NCBI GenBank assembly: GCA_024403515.1
Contig: JAKSRS010000020.1
Location: forward strand, 1 to 40,269
DNA length: 40,269 nt
Source: Lachnospiraceae bacterium
Lineage (GTDB): Bacteria > Bacillota > Clostridia > Lachnospirales > Lachnospiraceae
Reading direction: 5' to 3'
The translations under genes were made by a program, and so were the position numbers. The notes below the pieces were generated by a model, which was not told the DNA's origin, ran no database searches, and saw only the letters and a list, made by a program, of their open reading frames with translations. This document shows positions 7,998 to 19,249 of the stretch, piece by piece (positions within the stretch are counted from its first letter, which is position 1; every line of letters starts with the position of its first letter).

Positions 7998-8050
7998 GCA
8001 CCCCATAGCTCGCCGCACCCCATAGCTCACTCGCACCCCATAGTTCGCCG
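7981..8050. repeat. Four direct 17-18-bp units CMCCCCATAGCTCRCYCG-like
   Basis: Copies at 7981-7998 (GTCCCC variant, inside the right arm of the inverted repeat), 7999-8015 (17 bp, CGCCG end), 8016-8033 and 8034-8050 (17 bp, TTCGCCG end). The order alternates ACTCG and GCCG endings. They match the array at 4608-4679 in sequence and orientation and stop 12 bases before the aroA stop codon. Confidence 0.88.
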
Positions 8051-8062
8051 CGCCACCATGGC

Positions 8063-9355
8063 TTATCGTATTTTCTCAACCTCTTCAAAGAATTCAGAAA
8101 AGGTTTTTCCAACATATTCGTAATCGGCAATTGCCATGTTGCCGGTCATAAGGCCAAGCATCGTAAAGGCCATAGCTGTTCGATGATCGCCGCGTGTTTC
8201 AATAACTGAACCGTGAGGCATACCGCCTATAATAGAAAGTGAAGTTGATGTATCCATACAGTAGATACCGCACTTTTCAAGGTTTTCTTTCATTACTGCT
8301 ATACGGTCGCATTCCTGGTGGCGAAGGTGGCCTACGTTTTCAATAGTAGTCTTGCCTTCTCTAACCGAGGCAATAATAGCCATAATCGCAAACTCATCCG
8401 AGAAGTTTTCCATATCAACGGTGTACTCTCCTGCGAAGGTTTCTTCGTTACACTCAACGATTGTTGCTCCGTCATCACCGCTTTTTATCGTAGCACCTAA
8501 ATCTTTTAGGAAGTTTAAGTAATTAATATCGCCCTGCATTGAATCGAAATTGACTCCCAATACAGACGCGCTTCCTTTGATAAGAAGTGGCAGCGAAAGA
8601 AAGTAACAGGCAGAAGAAACGTCTGCTTCAATTATATGTTCCTTACTTGTATAAACACCCGGAGTATCCAGGATATATTCATTATTTACATTTGTTATGT
8701 GCTGGCCAAATTCATCAATCATCTTAAGAGTAAGAAGAATGTTGGCATCACGATTGGACCCTGTTGTTGTAAGCCTGGCTTTGTCTCCTAAAGAGGGAAG
8801 TACCATTAAAAGAGCTGAAGCAAGCTGGGTATTTTGAGAAATATCAAGGGTAAAATCAAATTCCTTGTTCTCCTTGGGTCTTTTACCTTCTATCTTTATA
8901 GGGAAATGTCCGTCTTTTCCAAGACAGGTAACCTTGGCTCCAAGCTTTCTAAGTGCCACTATAAGGTTTTTCATGTTCTGGGAAACTAATAAAGGTGATG
9001 CATTGATTACATACTTACCTTCTGAAAATGCAAGAAGGCAGGATATAAATCTTGCTGCAGTAGCAGAGTCTCCAACGAAAAGCGTAGCTTCCTTTTTAGG
9101 AATCTCGCCCTTCATTCCACGGACTCTCATTTCCTTCATATCAGCACTAAAAAAGATAGAAAAGCCCAAATCTCTTAAGGCAACCATCATGGTCCTTGTA
9201 TCCTGAGAAAGGGTAACATTCTTTAAAGTGCAAAGGCCGTCAGAAAGGGCCGAAAGTATAAGTGCTCTTGTAAGCACTGTTTTAGAAGAAGGAACCACTG
9301 ATTCAAAATCAACGGGTCCTTTTATTCTTTTAACTTTATATGTTGATTCGTTCAC
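8063..9355 (-). CDS. aroA: 3-Phosphoshikimate 1-carboxyvinyltransferase (EPSP synthase)
   Basis: A 430-residue enzyme of the shikimate pathway, joining phosphoenolpyruvate to shikimate-3-phosphate. Length and the two inverse-alpha/beta domain organisation fit the family. Motifs are divergent: VPSSKTVLTRAL (21-32) for the usual PGSKSxSNRAL, GDSATAAR (95-102) for GNAGTAMR, ECDRIAVM for ESDRIxxM, and GDHRTAMAF for xDHRMAMAF. Ala98 falls where E. coli has Gly96 and the CP4 enzyme Ala100, so PEP-site behaviour like that of class II enzymes is possible. The start is GTG 9355 with GGGGAT about 11 nt upstream. It is third in the folA-greA-aroA unit. The repeat element lies just past its stop. Confidence 0.88.
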   Translation of the reverse strand: MNESTYKVKRIKGPVDFESVVPSSKTVLTRALILSALSDGLCTLKNVTLSQDTRTMMVALRDLGFSIFFSADMKEMRVRGMKGEIPKKEATLFVGDSATAARFISCLLAFSEGKYVINASPLLVSQNMKNLIVALRKLGAKVTCLGKDGHFPIKIEGKRPKENKEFDFTLDISQNTQLASALLMVLPSLGDKARLTTTGSNRDANILLTLKMIDEFGQHITNVNNEYILDTPGVYTSKEHIIEADVSSACYFLSLPLLIKGSASVLGVNFDSMQGDINYLNFLKDLGATIKSGDDGATIVECNEETFAGEYTVDMENFSDEFAIMAIIASVREGKTTIENVGHLRHQECDRIAVMKENLEKCGIYCMDTSTSLSIIGGMPHGSVIETRGDHRTAMAFTMLGLMTGNMAIADYEYVGKTFSEFFEEVEKIR

Positions 9356-9445
9356 GTATTATAAAATCCCCTGTATCTATGCTTTAGCTATGACCTAAAA
9401 GTCACAAATCCACTAGCAATATAGCAATCCCTTAATATCAATAAA

Positions 9446-9949
9446 TTAAAACTCTCTAAGTGATTCCGAATCGTTGATTGTAGAATTGTCAATCTTTCTT
9501 ATGACTACAAAATAGCTGTAATCTTTGTTTACAACAATTTCAACTCTGTCGCCCACCTTGTGGCCCAAAAGAGCCTTTCCCATGGGGGATTCGTTGCTGA
9601 CAAGTCCGCTTAAAGAGTCTTCTCTTACAGTTGTAACAATCTTGTATTCTTCTTCACAGTCATCTTCCTCAACATAAACTGTGATTGTTTTGTTGATTCC
9701 TACTTCATCATCTTTAGAATTATCTTCAACAATATTTGCAGTACGAATCATTCTTTCAAGGTATCTTATGCGACCCTCGTTTTTATTCTTTTCCTTTTTA
9801 GCGGCATAGTATTCAAAGTTTTCACTCAAATCGCCATGAGAACGTGCTTCTTTTACGTGTTCAAGAAGTTCTTTTCTCACAACAACCTTTCTGTGTTCGA
9901 TTTCCGCTTCCATATCTTCTATATCTTTTCTTGTAAGTTCGTTATTCAT
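9446..9949 (-). CDS. greA: GreA/GreB-type transcription elongation factor
   Basis: A 167-residue factor that enters the RNA polymerase secondary channel and stimulates cleavage of backtracked RNA. The N-terminal coiled coil (about 1-75) carries the family signature SHGDLSENFEYYAAKKEK, with the acidic tip residues D and E. The C-terminal FKBP-like domain (about 85-160) ends with SPMGKALLGHKVGDRVEI, another hallmark. ATG 9949 (MNNELTRKDIE) has GGAG 6 nt upstream; the frame could also open at TTG 9961, which overlaps that ribosome site. It lies between folA (gap 94 nt) and aroA (gap 90 nt). GreA is likelier than GreB by length, but the name is by family only. Confidence 0.92.
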   Translation of the reverse strand: MNNELTRKDIEDMEAEIEHRKVVVRKELLEHVKEARSHGDLSENFEYYAAKKEKNKNEGRIRYLERMIRTANIVEDNSKDDEVGINKTITVYVEEDDCEEEYKIVTTVREDSLSGLVSNESPMGKALLGHKVGDRVEIVVNKDYSYFVVIRKIDNSTINDSESLREF

Positions 9950-10043
9950 CTTTATCTCCAAAATTTCCGTGCAAGCGCTATAAAGCTTCTTTCCGGTAAG
10001 TGGCTTCGCCTTCCCGGACTGTGCGAATGCTTTCTTTTGCTTT

Positions 10044-10526
10044 TTACTTAATCTTTGTATAGGTGACGTAAGTGTATGGTATTTCTCCGTCTACATGCTC
10101 ATCGATGGTCTTTTCATAAAGTGACTCATCAAATTCAGGGAAGAAGGTATCACCCTCCAAAACAGTATCAACTTCAGTGATAAAAAGCTTGTCGGCAAGG
10201 TCAATTCCTTCCTTGTAAATTCCCGCGCCGCCGCTTAAGTAAATGTTCTCGCCGGGGCGATTCTTCTTAGCGTATTCAATCGCCTCATCAAGACTAGGAA
10301 GAGTTACGCAGTTTTCAGCCTGATAATTTGCTGTTTTAGAAACAACAATAGTAAATCTATTAGGAAGAGGACGACCGATTTCATCGTAAGATCTGCGGCC
10401 CATGATAACAACATTTCCGGTTGTCAGTTCCTTGAAACGGCGCTGCTCGCCCTTGATTCTCCAGGGAATGCAGCCCTTGTTTCCTATTACTCGGTTATTG
10501 GTGTATGCAACAATAAGTCCTATCAT
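10044..10526 (-). CDS. folA: Dihydrofolate reductase
   Basis: A 160-residue enzyme reducing dihydrofolate to tetrahydrofolate with NADPH. The family pattern is clear: MIGLIVAYTNNRVIGNKGCI, then PW, VVIMGRRSYDEIGRPLPNR for the nucleotide loop, IYLSGGAGIY, and a C-terminal TYVTYTKIK strand. Glu27-like E in WRIKGEQRRF takes the place of the substrate-binding acid. GAGAGGA lies upstream of ATG 10526. It has a recognisable promoter at 10628-10656 and a leader of about 95 nt with two weak hairpins. It probably leads an operon with greA and aroA. Confidence 0.95.
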   Translation of the reverse strand: MIGLIVAYTNNRVIGNKGCIPWRIKGEQRRFKELTTGNVVIMGRRSYDEIGRPLPNRFTIVVSKTANYQAENCVTLPSLDEAIEYAKKNRPGENIYLSGGAGIYKEGIDLADKLFITEVDTVLEGDTFFPEFDESLYEKTIDEHVDGEIPYTYVTYTKIK

Positions 10527-10627
10527 CTTGTATCCTCTCGCTTTGTATTTGGGTTAAAGTCATTAACGCGCCCAATTTTAATGTTTATTTTGGGCAAAAG
10601 AAAGAACCCTTAAGTTCTTCCTTTACT

Positions 10628-10656
10628 AATATATGGTTTTATCCTTCTTTTTACAA
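10628..10656 (-). promoter_or_regulatory. Promoter of the folA-greA-aroA unit
   Basis: On the minus strand TTGTAA (10656-10651), a 17-bp spacer and TATATT (10633-10628). The leader that follows (to 10527) can fold AAGAAC/GTTCTT (10603-10618) and GCCCAA/TTGGGC (10570-10595). These do not match a riboswitch known to me. Confidence 0.6.
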
Positions 10657-10671
10657 TCCTTTTGTGGGCAG

Positions 10672-10708
10672 AAAAAAAGCCCATATCATAAGATATGAGC
10701 TTTTTTCC
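10672..10708. terminator. Bidirectional terminator after lacZ
   Basis: AAAAAAGC-C-CATATC and GATATGA-GCTTTTTT pair around ATAA with one C-A mismatch. T-runs exist on both strands; on the minus strand it ends lacZ transcripts about 220 nt past the stop codon and isolates folA. Confidence 0.8.
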
Positions 10709-10929
10709 AACAACACACTCGCATGCAACGATGGGAAGTCGTTACACGCATTATTATGAAAGAAAAGATTTGGGGATTGGCAATTTTTAAAGCAATTGAA
10801 ACTTCCAATTGCGTCTCGCTTGCTTCAAGCGATGAACCAAGTATATTACCTTACGCTCCAAAATTCAATTAAGAAGAGATTATGTATTTATTAAATAAGT
10901 GAAAACTAAATATTAAATCAAAGGAAAAA
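10709..10929. other. Gene-free 3' region of lacZ with three hairpins
   Basis: No ORF is credible here. Three consecutive stem-loops can be drawn: AACGA/TCGTT (10727-10743), GCAATTG/CAATTGC (10792-10812) and TCGCTTG/CAAGCGA (10816-10832). On the minus strand they would form the structured 3' tail of lacZ mRNA before the terminator, or a small RNA. The leftmost 60 bases before the lacZ stop are AT-rich and unstructured. Confidence 0.4.
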
Positions 10930-14073
<3,144 letters not shown>

Positions 14074-14139
14074 TCAATGCATAAAAGCAGATTTTCTTAT
14101 GCTTTCACACAATTTACTACATCCGAAATACTTAAGAGA

Positions 14140-14168
14140 ATTATAGTCTTTGCCCCCTTCGCCCGCAA
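14140..14168 (-). promoter_or_regulatory. Putative lacZ promoter
   Basis: On the minus strand TATAAT (14145-14140) with TTGCGG 17 bp upstream (14168-14163). The leader of about 70 nt can fold GCATAA/TTATGC (14079-14102) shortly before the ribosome site. No clear catabolite-repression (cre) site was found. Confidence 0.45.
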
Positions 14169-14201
14169 TGATATATAACTATGTTTTTTTGACTTTTTAT
14201 G

Positions 14202-14210
14202 TGGTATAAT
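14202..14210 (+). promoter_or_regulatory. Extended -10 promoter of the GNAT-like gene
   Basis: TGGTATAAT is a perfect extended -10, 30 bp before ATG 14240. TTGACT at 14189-14194 is too close (10 bp) to act as its -35. Only about 60 bp separate it from the divergent lacZ promoter. Confidence 0.65.
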
Positions 14211-14239
14211 TTACGAAAATATTTGAAAGAGGAATTCTT

Positions 14240-15010
14240 ATGGACAAATATCTGATTTGTGAGGAAAGTCGTAAAGCCAAGCGCCCAGTTTTAAAGTCTT
14301 CAGACGTTGTGGTAACTCCGCTAATAAGTCCTGAAATGGTCAAGTTGATTGACCATCAGACCGATGAAGCATCAAAGGCCTTGTACATGAATATGCTGGA
14401 CAGAGCCTCCAAAGATCCTGAAAATGGAATCTGGTACACCTGTTGGGATATCGCTTTAAAGCATGATGAAAAGCAGTCCATAGGTGTTGTATATTTCGAC
14501 GGTCCCGCCGAGTACGGTATCGTTAAGCTTTCTTTTGCATGTGAAAACAGATATAAGTGGGAGCGAGTTATTGCAGATGCCTTAAGACTCGTATCCGAAT
14601 GGGCATTAGTCCAGGACGGTGTTTACGAAATCGACACCTATATTCCCACTTCAGAAGACGGATATATTAGAAATGCCGAAAGAGCAGATTTTATCTATCG
14701 CGAGGAAGTTGACGGAATTGAGTTTTACTCCAAAGAAAAGCCCCCGTCATCCTGGATGGGACTTTACCTTTTCATTGGACTTATAGTAGGTTTCATCGTA
14801 GGATACGTCTTCTCAAGCATGATTATCGGTATGGCTGTTTCAGTTATTGCAGGTATTTTGGTTGGTGGAATTCTTGATCAGAAGGAAACCGTTGCCCGTG
14901 AAAACGTTACCGGCCAAAAGCGTCAGTCACGAAGGGTAATCGCTAAAAAGCGTAAGGAAGCTGCGGCATTAAGGGCAGCCAAAGAAAAGAAAGAAGAAAG
15001 TGAAGAATAA
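14240..15010 (+). CDS. GNAT-like domain protein with two C-terminal membrane segments
   Basis: A 256-residue protein. Residues about 25-165 read as a degenerate GCN5-type acetyltransferase: a helix with DEASKALYMNML, strands around WYTCWDIALKHDEKQSIGVV and YGIVKLSFAC, then a helix SEWAL and the closing IRNAERADFIYREEVDGIEF that resembles the usual 'AEKxGF' end. The central acetyl-CoA loop (Q/RxxGxG/A) is not obvious, so activity is doubtful. Two membrane segments with glycine-zipper spacing follow (about 172-191 and 194-211), then a charged Lys/Glu/Ala tail (about 225-256). AGAGGA precedes the ATG. It stands alone with its own promoter and terminator. The role is unknown. Confidence 0.7.
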   Translation: MDKYLICEESRKAKRPVLKSSDVVVTPLISPEMVKLIDHQTDEASKALYMNMLDRASKDPENGIWYTCWDIALKHDEKQSIGVVYFDGPAEYGIVKLSFACENRYKWERVIADALRLVSEWALVQDGVYEIDTYIPTSEDGYIRNAERADFIYREEVDGIEFYSKEKPPSSWMGLYLFIGLIVGFIVGYVFSSMIIGMAVSVIAGILVGGILDQKETVARENVTGQKRQSRRVIAKKRKEAAALRAAKEKKEESEE

Positions 15011-15023
15011 GCCATAGAAATAA

Positions 15024-15093
15024 TCGGTGGATGGCATGAGTAGCCTTTACTGTATAACAGTAAAAGTAACTCATACCATCCACCGACTTTTTT
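15024..15093. terminator. Long intrinsic terminator between convergent genes
   Basis: TCGGTGGATGG / CCATCCACCGA make an 11-bp outer stem. It continues as ATGAGT/ACTCAT and TTTACTG/CAGTAAA around TATAA, so the hairpin is over 20 bp tall with small bulges. CTTTTTT follows on the plus strand and overlaps the ATPase stop codon (15092-15094). Confidence 0.9.
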
Positions 15094-17236
15094 AACCTTC
15101 TATATCATTTAATTCAAAATCCAAAGATGTCAAAGCTGACATGTCAGCAGTCTTGTCTGCTACTAAACGTCTTGACTGATTCAAAATTGCATCCTCAATC
15201 TTGTTACGAACAAGTCGTCCGTTACCGGCATCTTTAGCTCGTGTGGCCTGAACTGCATTAAAGTAAGATAAGAGCGCAGGTCTTACGCCATCATCAATTG
15301 TATAGCCCTTTGAATTAGCAGTGATATCCGCAATTGCCAGAAGTTCCTCACCCGTGTAATCAGGGAAGTTGATAATATTAGGAAAACGGCTCTTAAGTCC
15401 TGAGTTTGCTGTTAAAAACTCGTCCATTTCCTTGCTGTAGCCTGCAAGAATAACAATTAAGTTGTCTCGATTATCTTCAATACCCTTTACAAGAGTATCA
15501 ATAGCTTCCATTCCGAAAGCATCATCTTTTCCGCGATATAAACTATAAGCCTCATCGATAAAAAGAACGCCTCCGATTGCCGAAGAAATTACCTGATTTG
15601 TTAAAGGAGCAGTATGACCTACGTATCTTCCAACCAAATCGGCTCTTGATACTTCAACAAGCTGACCACCTGTCAGAACGCCGATTGCCTTAAGGTAGCG
15701 GCTAATGATACGGGCGATTGTAGTCTTACCGGTACCGGGGTTACCTGTAAAAATCATGTGCTTATTGACTTCGCCGGCCTTTAAGCCCGCATCACGTCTT
15801 CTCTTCTGAACTTCAAAGTACTCTTCAAGGCTTAAGATATATTCCTTAATCTCCTTAAGTCCCACGATGCCTTCCATTTCCTTTTTAACCGCATCAATTT
15901 CTCCGGTGTACTGACCGGGTAAAACTGAAAGAAGTGAAACGCTCTCGCCTTCAACATCGCACATTACGCTCTCATCTTTTATATAAAGGCTTACCGGAGC
16001 ATTCTTGGAATACTCACCATTAAGTCTTAGTTCTGATAAAGCCTTAAGTAAATCCTTGTAAAAAGAAATGATTCCACTAAGACCTGCATTATTTTCAGCC
16101 ATCTTAACGCTGTAATCAAGAAAGTCTTCAGATACTGTAAGTTCAAACAAAGCGTTTGACTTGGCATCTTCGATAAGTTCGTCTCTTTCACGCATAGCTA
16201 TAGTCTTTAATGCTTCATCTGAAAGTTTGCAAGCTTCGCAGACATCTCCAAGAGCATTAATAAAAGGAGCACCCATAGCATCTGAAAGTTTTGTAAGATT
16301 TCTGGTGCTGACAAATACAAGGTATTTACCCTTTGCTGATAACGAACCTACTGTCTGGCTTGAAAGCGCATTGGATACATTAACAAGCTGTCCGTTACTC
16401 ATTGTATAGCGTTCTGAAAGGTTACATTTTCCTTTGATTACAAGGTCTGATAAGCGTGCAAGAAGCGATGTATGGCACTTCTCGTAGTTTTCAAAAACTA
16501 TTATCTCGGAAGGACTTTGAAGGGCTCCATATAAGTCCTGTAAAAAGAGTTTTTCTTCAGAAGCATTGGGATACAAAGAAAGGTCCATCATATGAACATA
16601 GTCTGTTTTAACTATTCTTCTTGCATGCATCGCCTTTACAAGAGTATTAAGTGCAAGGTGTTTCCCTGTGTATGTAGGGCCTGTGATAAAAATAGCGTTT
16701 CTTGCCATTGAATCTTCAGGCTTCATTACAAAAGGACGCTTAAAGGCAACAACAAGCTTTTTAACAAAATCATCCTGGCCGATTACGACTTTGCATACCT
16801 CATCTTTAAGTCCGTTGAATGCATCCAAAGCATCTTCATCTGATAACTTTTCCTGAGTATTTCCACCCATAGTCATTGTCTGAGCTGCATTCTGTGATAC
16901 AGACTGACCATTTGCTGAAGTTGTCTGACCCATTGACTGCTTAGACGCCTGGTTAGTTCCCATCATGGGAGTGGTTGAAACCTTGGCATTATTTTCCTGT
17001 TCGTATTTTCTAAGTTCCTGTGAAAAGGCATCAAGCTGTTCATTTAATGCCATTGAATTGGAGATGACATCCCCCATTGAAGGCTTATACTCTCTTCCGG
17101 TAACCGCTGTAAGATTTTCAAACAGGGAACCTCCATTTTTCTTTCTAAGCTTTTGAGCCATCTCGATTTCTTCTACTGTATAGTTACTTCTTGGTCCCAT
17201 TAAAGGACCGAAAGACTGATCAAATCCGTCCTGCAT
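15092..17236 (-). CDS. Tandem-AAA ATPase of the CbxX/CfqX (SpoVK-like) family
   Basis: A 714-residue protein with two AAA modules. Residues 1-130 are a helical start and a low-complexity Q/S/T/M/G linker. The first module (about 135-410) has a Walker A variant GPTYTGKH (186-193), but the Walker B site reads IIVFENYEKCH without the DE pair, so it is probably inactive. The second (about 450-705) is canonical: Walker A GNPGTGKTT (498-506), Walker B VLFIDEAYSLYR and sensor GLKSRFPNII, typical of CbxX/CfqX, SpoVK and EccA. Family members remodel protein complexes (Rubisco activase, type VII secretion). Its ribosome site GAGAGG lies in the last codons of the GH31 gene, 6 nt upstream, so the two are coupled. 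The client is unknown. Confidence 0.85.
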   Translation of the reverse strand: MQDGFDQSFGPLMGPRSNYTVEEIEMAQKLRKKNGGSLFENLTAVTGREYKPSMGDVISNSMALNEQLDAFSQELRKYEQENNAKVSTTPMMGTNQASKQSMGQTTSANGQSVSQNAAQTMTMGGNTQEKLSDEDALDAFNGLKDEVCKVVIGQDDFVKKLVVAFKRPFVMKPEDSMARNAIFITGPTYTGKHLALNTLVKAMHARRIVKTDYVHMMDLSLYPNASEEKLFLQDLYGALQSPSEIIVFENYEKCHTSLLARLSDLVIKGKCNLSERYTMSNGQLVNVSNALSSQTVGSLSAKGKYLVFVSTRNLTKLSDAMGAPFINALGDVCEACKLSDEALKTIAMRERDELIEDAKSNALFELTVSEDFLDYSVKMAENNAGLSGIISFYKDLLKALSELRLNGEYSKNAPVSLYIKDESVMCDVEGESVSLLSVLPGQYTGEIDAVKKEMEGIVGLKEIKEYILSLEEYFEVQKRRRDAGLKAGEVNKHMIFTGNPGTGKTTIARIISRYLKAIGVLTGGQLVEVSRADLVGRYVGHTAPLTNQVISSAIGGVLFIDEAYSLYRGKDDAFGMEAIDTLVKGIEDNRDNLIVILAGYSKEMDEFLTANSGLKSRFPNIINFPDYTGEELLAIADITANSKGYTIDDGVRPALLSYFNAVQATRAKDAGNGRLVRNKIEDAILNQSRRLVADKTADMSALTSLDFELNDIEG

Positions 17237-17242
17237 CCAATA

Positions 17243-19165
17243 TTACCTCTCAAAATATTTAAAATCTGCATCTTCCATAAGCGCTGTTCTGTTAGCAGGC
17301 TTAGCCATATAGAACTGATGGCCCCCTCTTACAAATACAAGCACCTCGTTTAATGCTACATCAACATAGTGATTTCCTGCTTCAAGTTCGATATCATCAA
17401 AGTCATCAACACTTCTGAAGCGAAGCATGCGCATTGCTTCAGGAAGATAAACATAGCGTCCGACAGCGTTGGGTGCTGTCACTGGAGCTATCATTATAGA
17501 ATCACCAACTAAAAGCTGGTCTTCTATTGAACGCGCTCTTACGTCATCAGGATAAGCCATTGCAAGTGGTGTAAACATCAGCTTACCATTTTCGGCACTG
17601 TCGCATGCGCTTTCATATAAGTAAGGGATAAATGAATATCTTAAATTTAAGATATTTCTCATTGTATCTATATCTTTAAAACGATAGAGTTCCTGATCAC
17701 GTTTTCCCAGAGCACAGTGGTTTCTGAATAACGGTGTGAACATAGAAAGCTGCAAAAATCTTGTCATCAAAGGTTCACTTGTGTGGAAGCTGAATCCACC
17801 TGTATCTGCGCCTACATATATGAATCCACACATATTAAGGTTAGGAAGCTGATGCATCAATAGATCCATGTGTGAATAGTAAGAGCAGTTATCTCCTGTC
17901 CAGATACCGCCATATCTGTGTCCACCTATATAAGATGCTCTGGAGAAAAGAAGCATCTCGTTATCAGGATTATTTCTTCTAAACCCTTCAGCAGAAGCTC
18001 TAGTCATTCCAACGCTGTAAAGATTATGAACCTTATCATGTCTTACTTTCTTACCATCTACTGTATGGTAGAAACTTTTATAGTCTTCAGGGTTATTTGA
18101 AAGCCCTGAAATTGTAGCTGTAAAGTCCCAAAGTTCATTTAATGTAAGATCGTCAACTCTTTCTTCAAGTGTTTTAAGATCATGCGCTACTTCTTTAAGG
18201 TGCTTTCTTGAATAGAAAAGTGCGGGCTCGTTCATATCGTTCCAAAAGCCGTCAATTCCTGCTTCAATAAATTCCTTGTATAAGTCACCGTACCACTCTC
18301 TCACTTCAGGTCTTAAGAAATCAGGCATTACAGTAAGTCCACCCCAGACTGCTGCAACGAAGTCTTCTCCGTTTTCGTCCTTACAAAAATAGCCTTTCTT
18401 TTTACCTTCTTCATAAATGCTAAATCCATCTTCGCATTTGATTCCCGGATCAACGTTAGGAAGGATATGGATGTTTTCAGCCTTCATCTCATCCATAAGT
18501 GCCTTAAGATCAGGGAAGTTTTCCTTATTTAAGGTAAAGACCTTGTAATCATCCATGTAATCAATATCCATGCAAATTGAATCTATAGGTAAGTCGTACT
18601 TTTTGTGGTTAGCAATAATTTCTCTAAAATCATCACCGGACTTGTAGCCCCAACGGCTTTGCACATATCCAAATGACCACTTAGGTCCCATATAACTAGG
18701 TCCGATTAATTCACGAAACTCTTTGATAATTGATAAATCGTCCTCGCCTTCAACTGTGTAAAGATTATAGTCAGCATCTTCAAGGCTTACTGTCATAAGG
18801 TCCTTATCTGTAAAACCAATATCCCAGGTTATGCTTGCAGGATAGTCTAAAAAAATTCCAAGCTTACGGCCTGAAAGGCTATCAATTAAAACGAAAGTGT
18901 GCGAACCATAAAGAGAATATCTGTCCTCATCATGGTGCATGTCATCTGTATTGTTACTTATATAAGTAAAGCCTCGCTTGTTCATTCCATGAACAGATTC
19001 ACCAAGGCCATAGACAATATCGTCAGGTTCAAGGCTTATGGTCATGCACTTTTTATCTGCTGATAGCTTTATGTATTTAGTCAATTCATTTTCACTACTT
19101 ACAGGAAGCTTTACTACTGTAGCTTCTGTCTCAATAGGGTTTCCAAAAGAAAATCTTTTTATCAT
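17243..19165 (-). CDS. Alpha-glycosidase, GH31
   Basis: A 640-residue cytosolic GH31 enzyme, retaining, most likely an alpha-glucosidase on maltose-type oligosaccharides (alpha-xylosidase cannot be excluded). N-terminal beta-sandwich (about 1-160), TIM barrel (about 165-560) and C-terminal beta domains. The catalytic nucleophile is D310 in GFWNDMNEPA and the acid/base D425 in GIWTGDNCSYY; MDIDYMDDYKVF, GADTGGF and FRNHC are also family marks. A long insert of about 75 residues sits between these (about 318-390). No signal peptide. AGGAGG precedes ATG 19165. The gene is followed immediately by the AAA ATPase in the same unit, an unusual partnership. Confidence 0.93.
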   Translation of the reverse strand: MIKRFSFGNPIETEATVVKLPVSSENELTKYIKLSADKKCMTISLEPDDIVYGLGESVHGMNKRGFTYISNNTDDMHHDEDRYSLYGSHTFVLIDSLSGRKLGIFLDYPASITWDIGFTDKDLMTVSLEDADYNLYTVEGEDDLSIIKEFRELIGPSYMGPKWSFGYVQSRWGYKSGDDFREIIANHKKYDLPIDSICMDIDYMDDYKVFTLNKENFPDLKALMDEMKAENIHILPNVDPGIKCEDGFSIYEEGKKKGYFCKDENGEDFVAAVWGGLTVMPDFLRPEVREWYGDLYKEFIEAGIDGFWNDMNEPALFYSRKHLKEVAHDLKTLEERVDDLTLNELWDFTATISGLSNNPEDYKSFYHTVDGKKVRHDKVHNLYSVGMTRASAEGFRRNNPDNEMLLFSRASYIGGHRYGGIWTGDNCSYYSHMDLLMHQLPNLNMCGFIYVGADTGGFSFHTSEPLMTRFLQLSMFTPLFRNHCALGKRDQELYRFKDIDTMRNILNLRYSFIPYLYESACDSAENGKLMFTPLAMAYPDDVRARSIEDQLLVGDSIMIAPVTAPNAVGRYVYLPEAMRMLRFRSVDDFDDIELEAGNHYVDVALNEVLVFVRGGHQFYMAKPANRTALMEDADFKYFER

Positions 19166-19210
19166 CTGAACTTCCTCCTAAAAAATACCTTACAAAAGTC
19201 TATTTTATGC

Positions 19211-19242
19211 AAAATAAAAGGAATGGTCAATCGACCATTCCT
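19211..19242 (-). terminator. Terminator after the 69-residue protein
   Basis: AGGAATGGTC / GACCATTCCT is a perfect 10-bp stem with an AATC loop (19219-19242), followed on the minus strand by CTTTTATTTTGC. It lies directly past the stop codon at 19250 and before the GH31 start region. Confidence 0.9.
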
Positions 19243-19249
19243 CTTTATT

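Noticed and set aside
10527..10627. Folate riboswitch in the folA leader
   Set aside because: Two weak hairpins exist but the conserved tetrahydrofolate-aptamer core is not visible.
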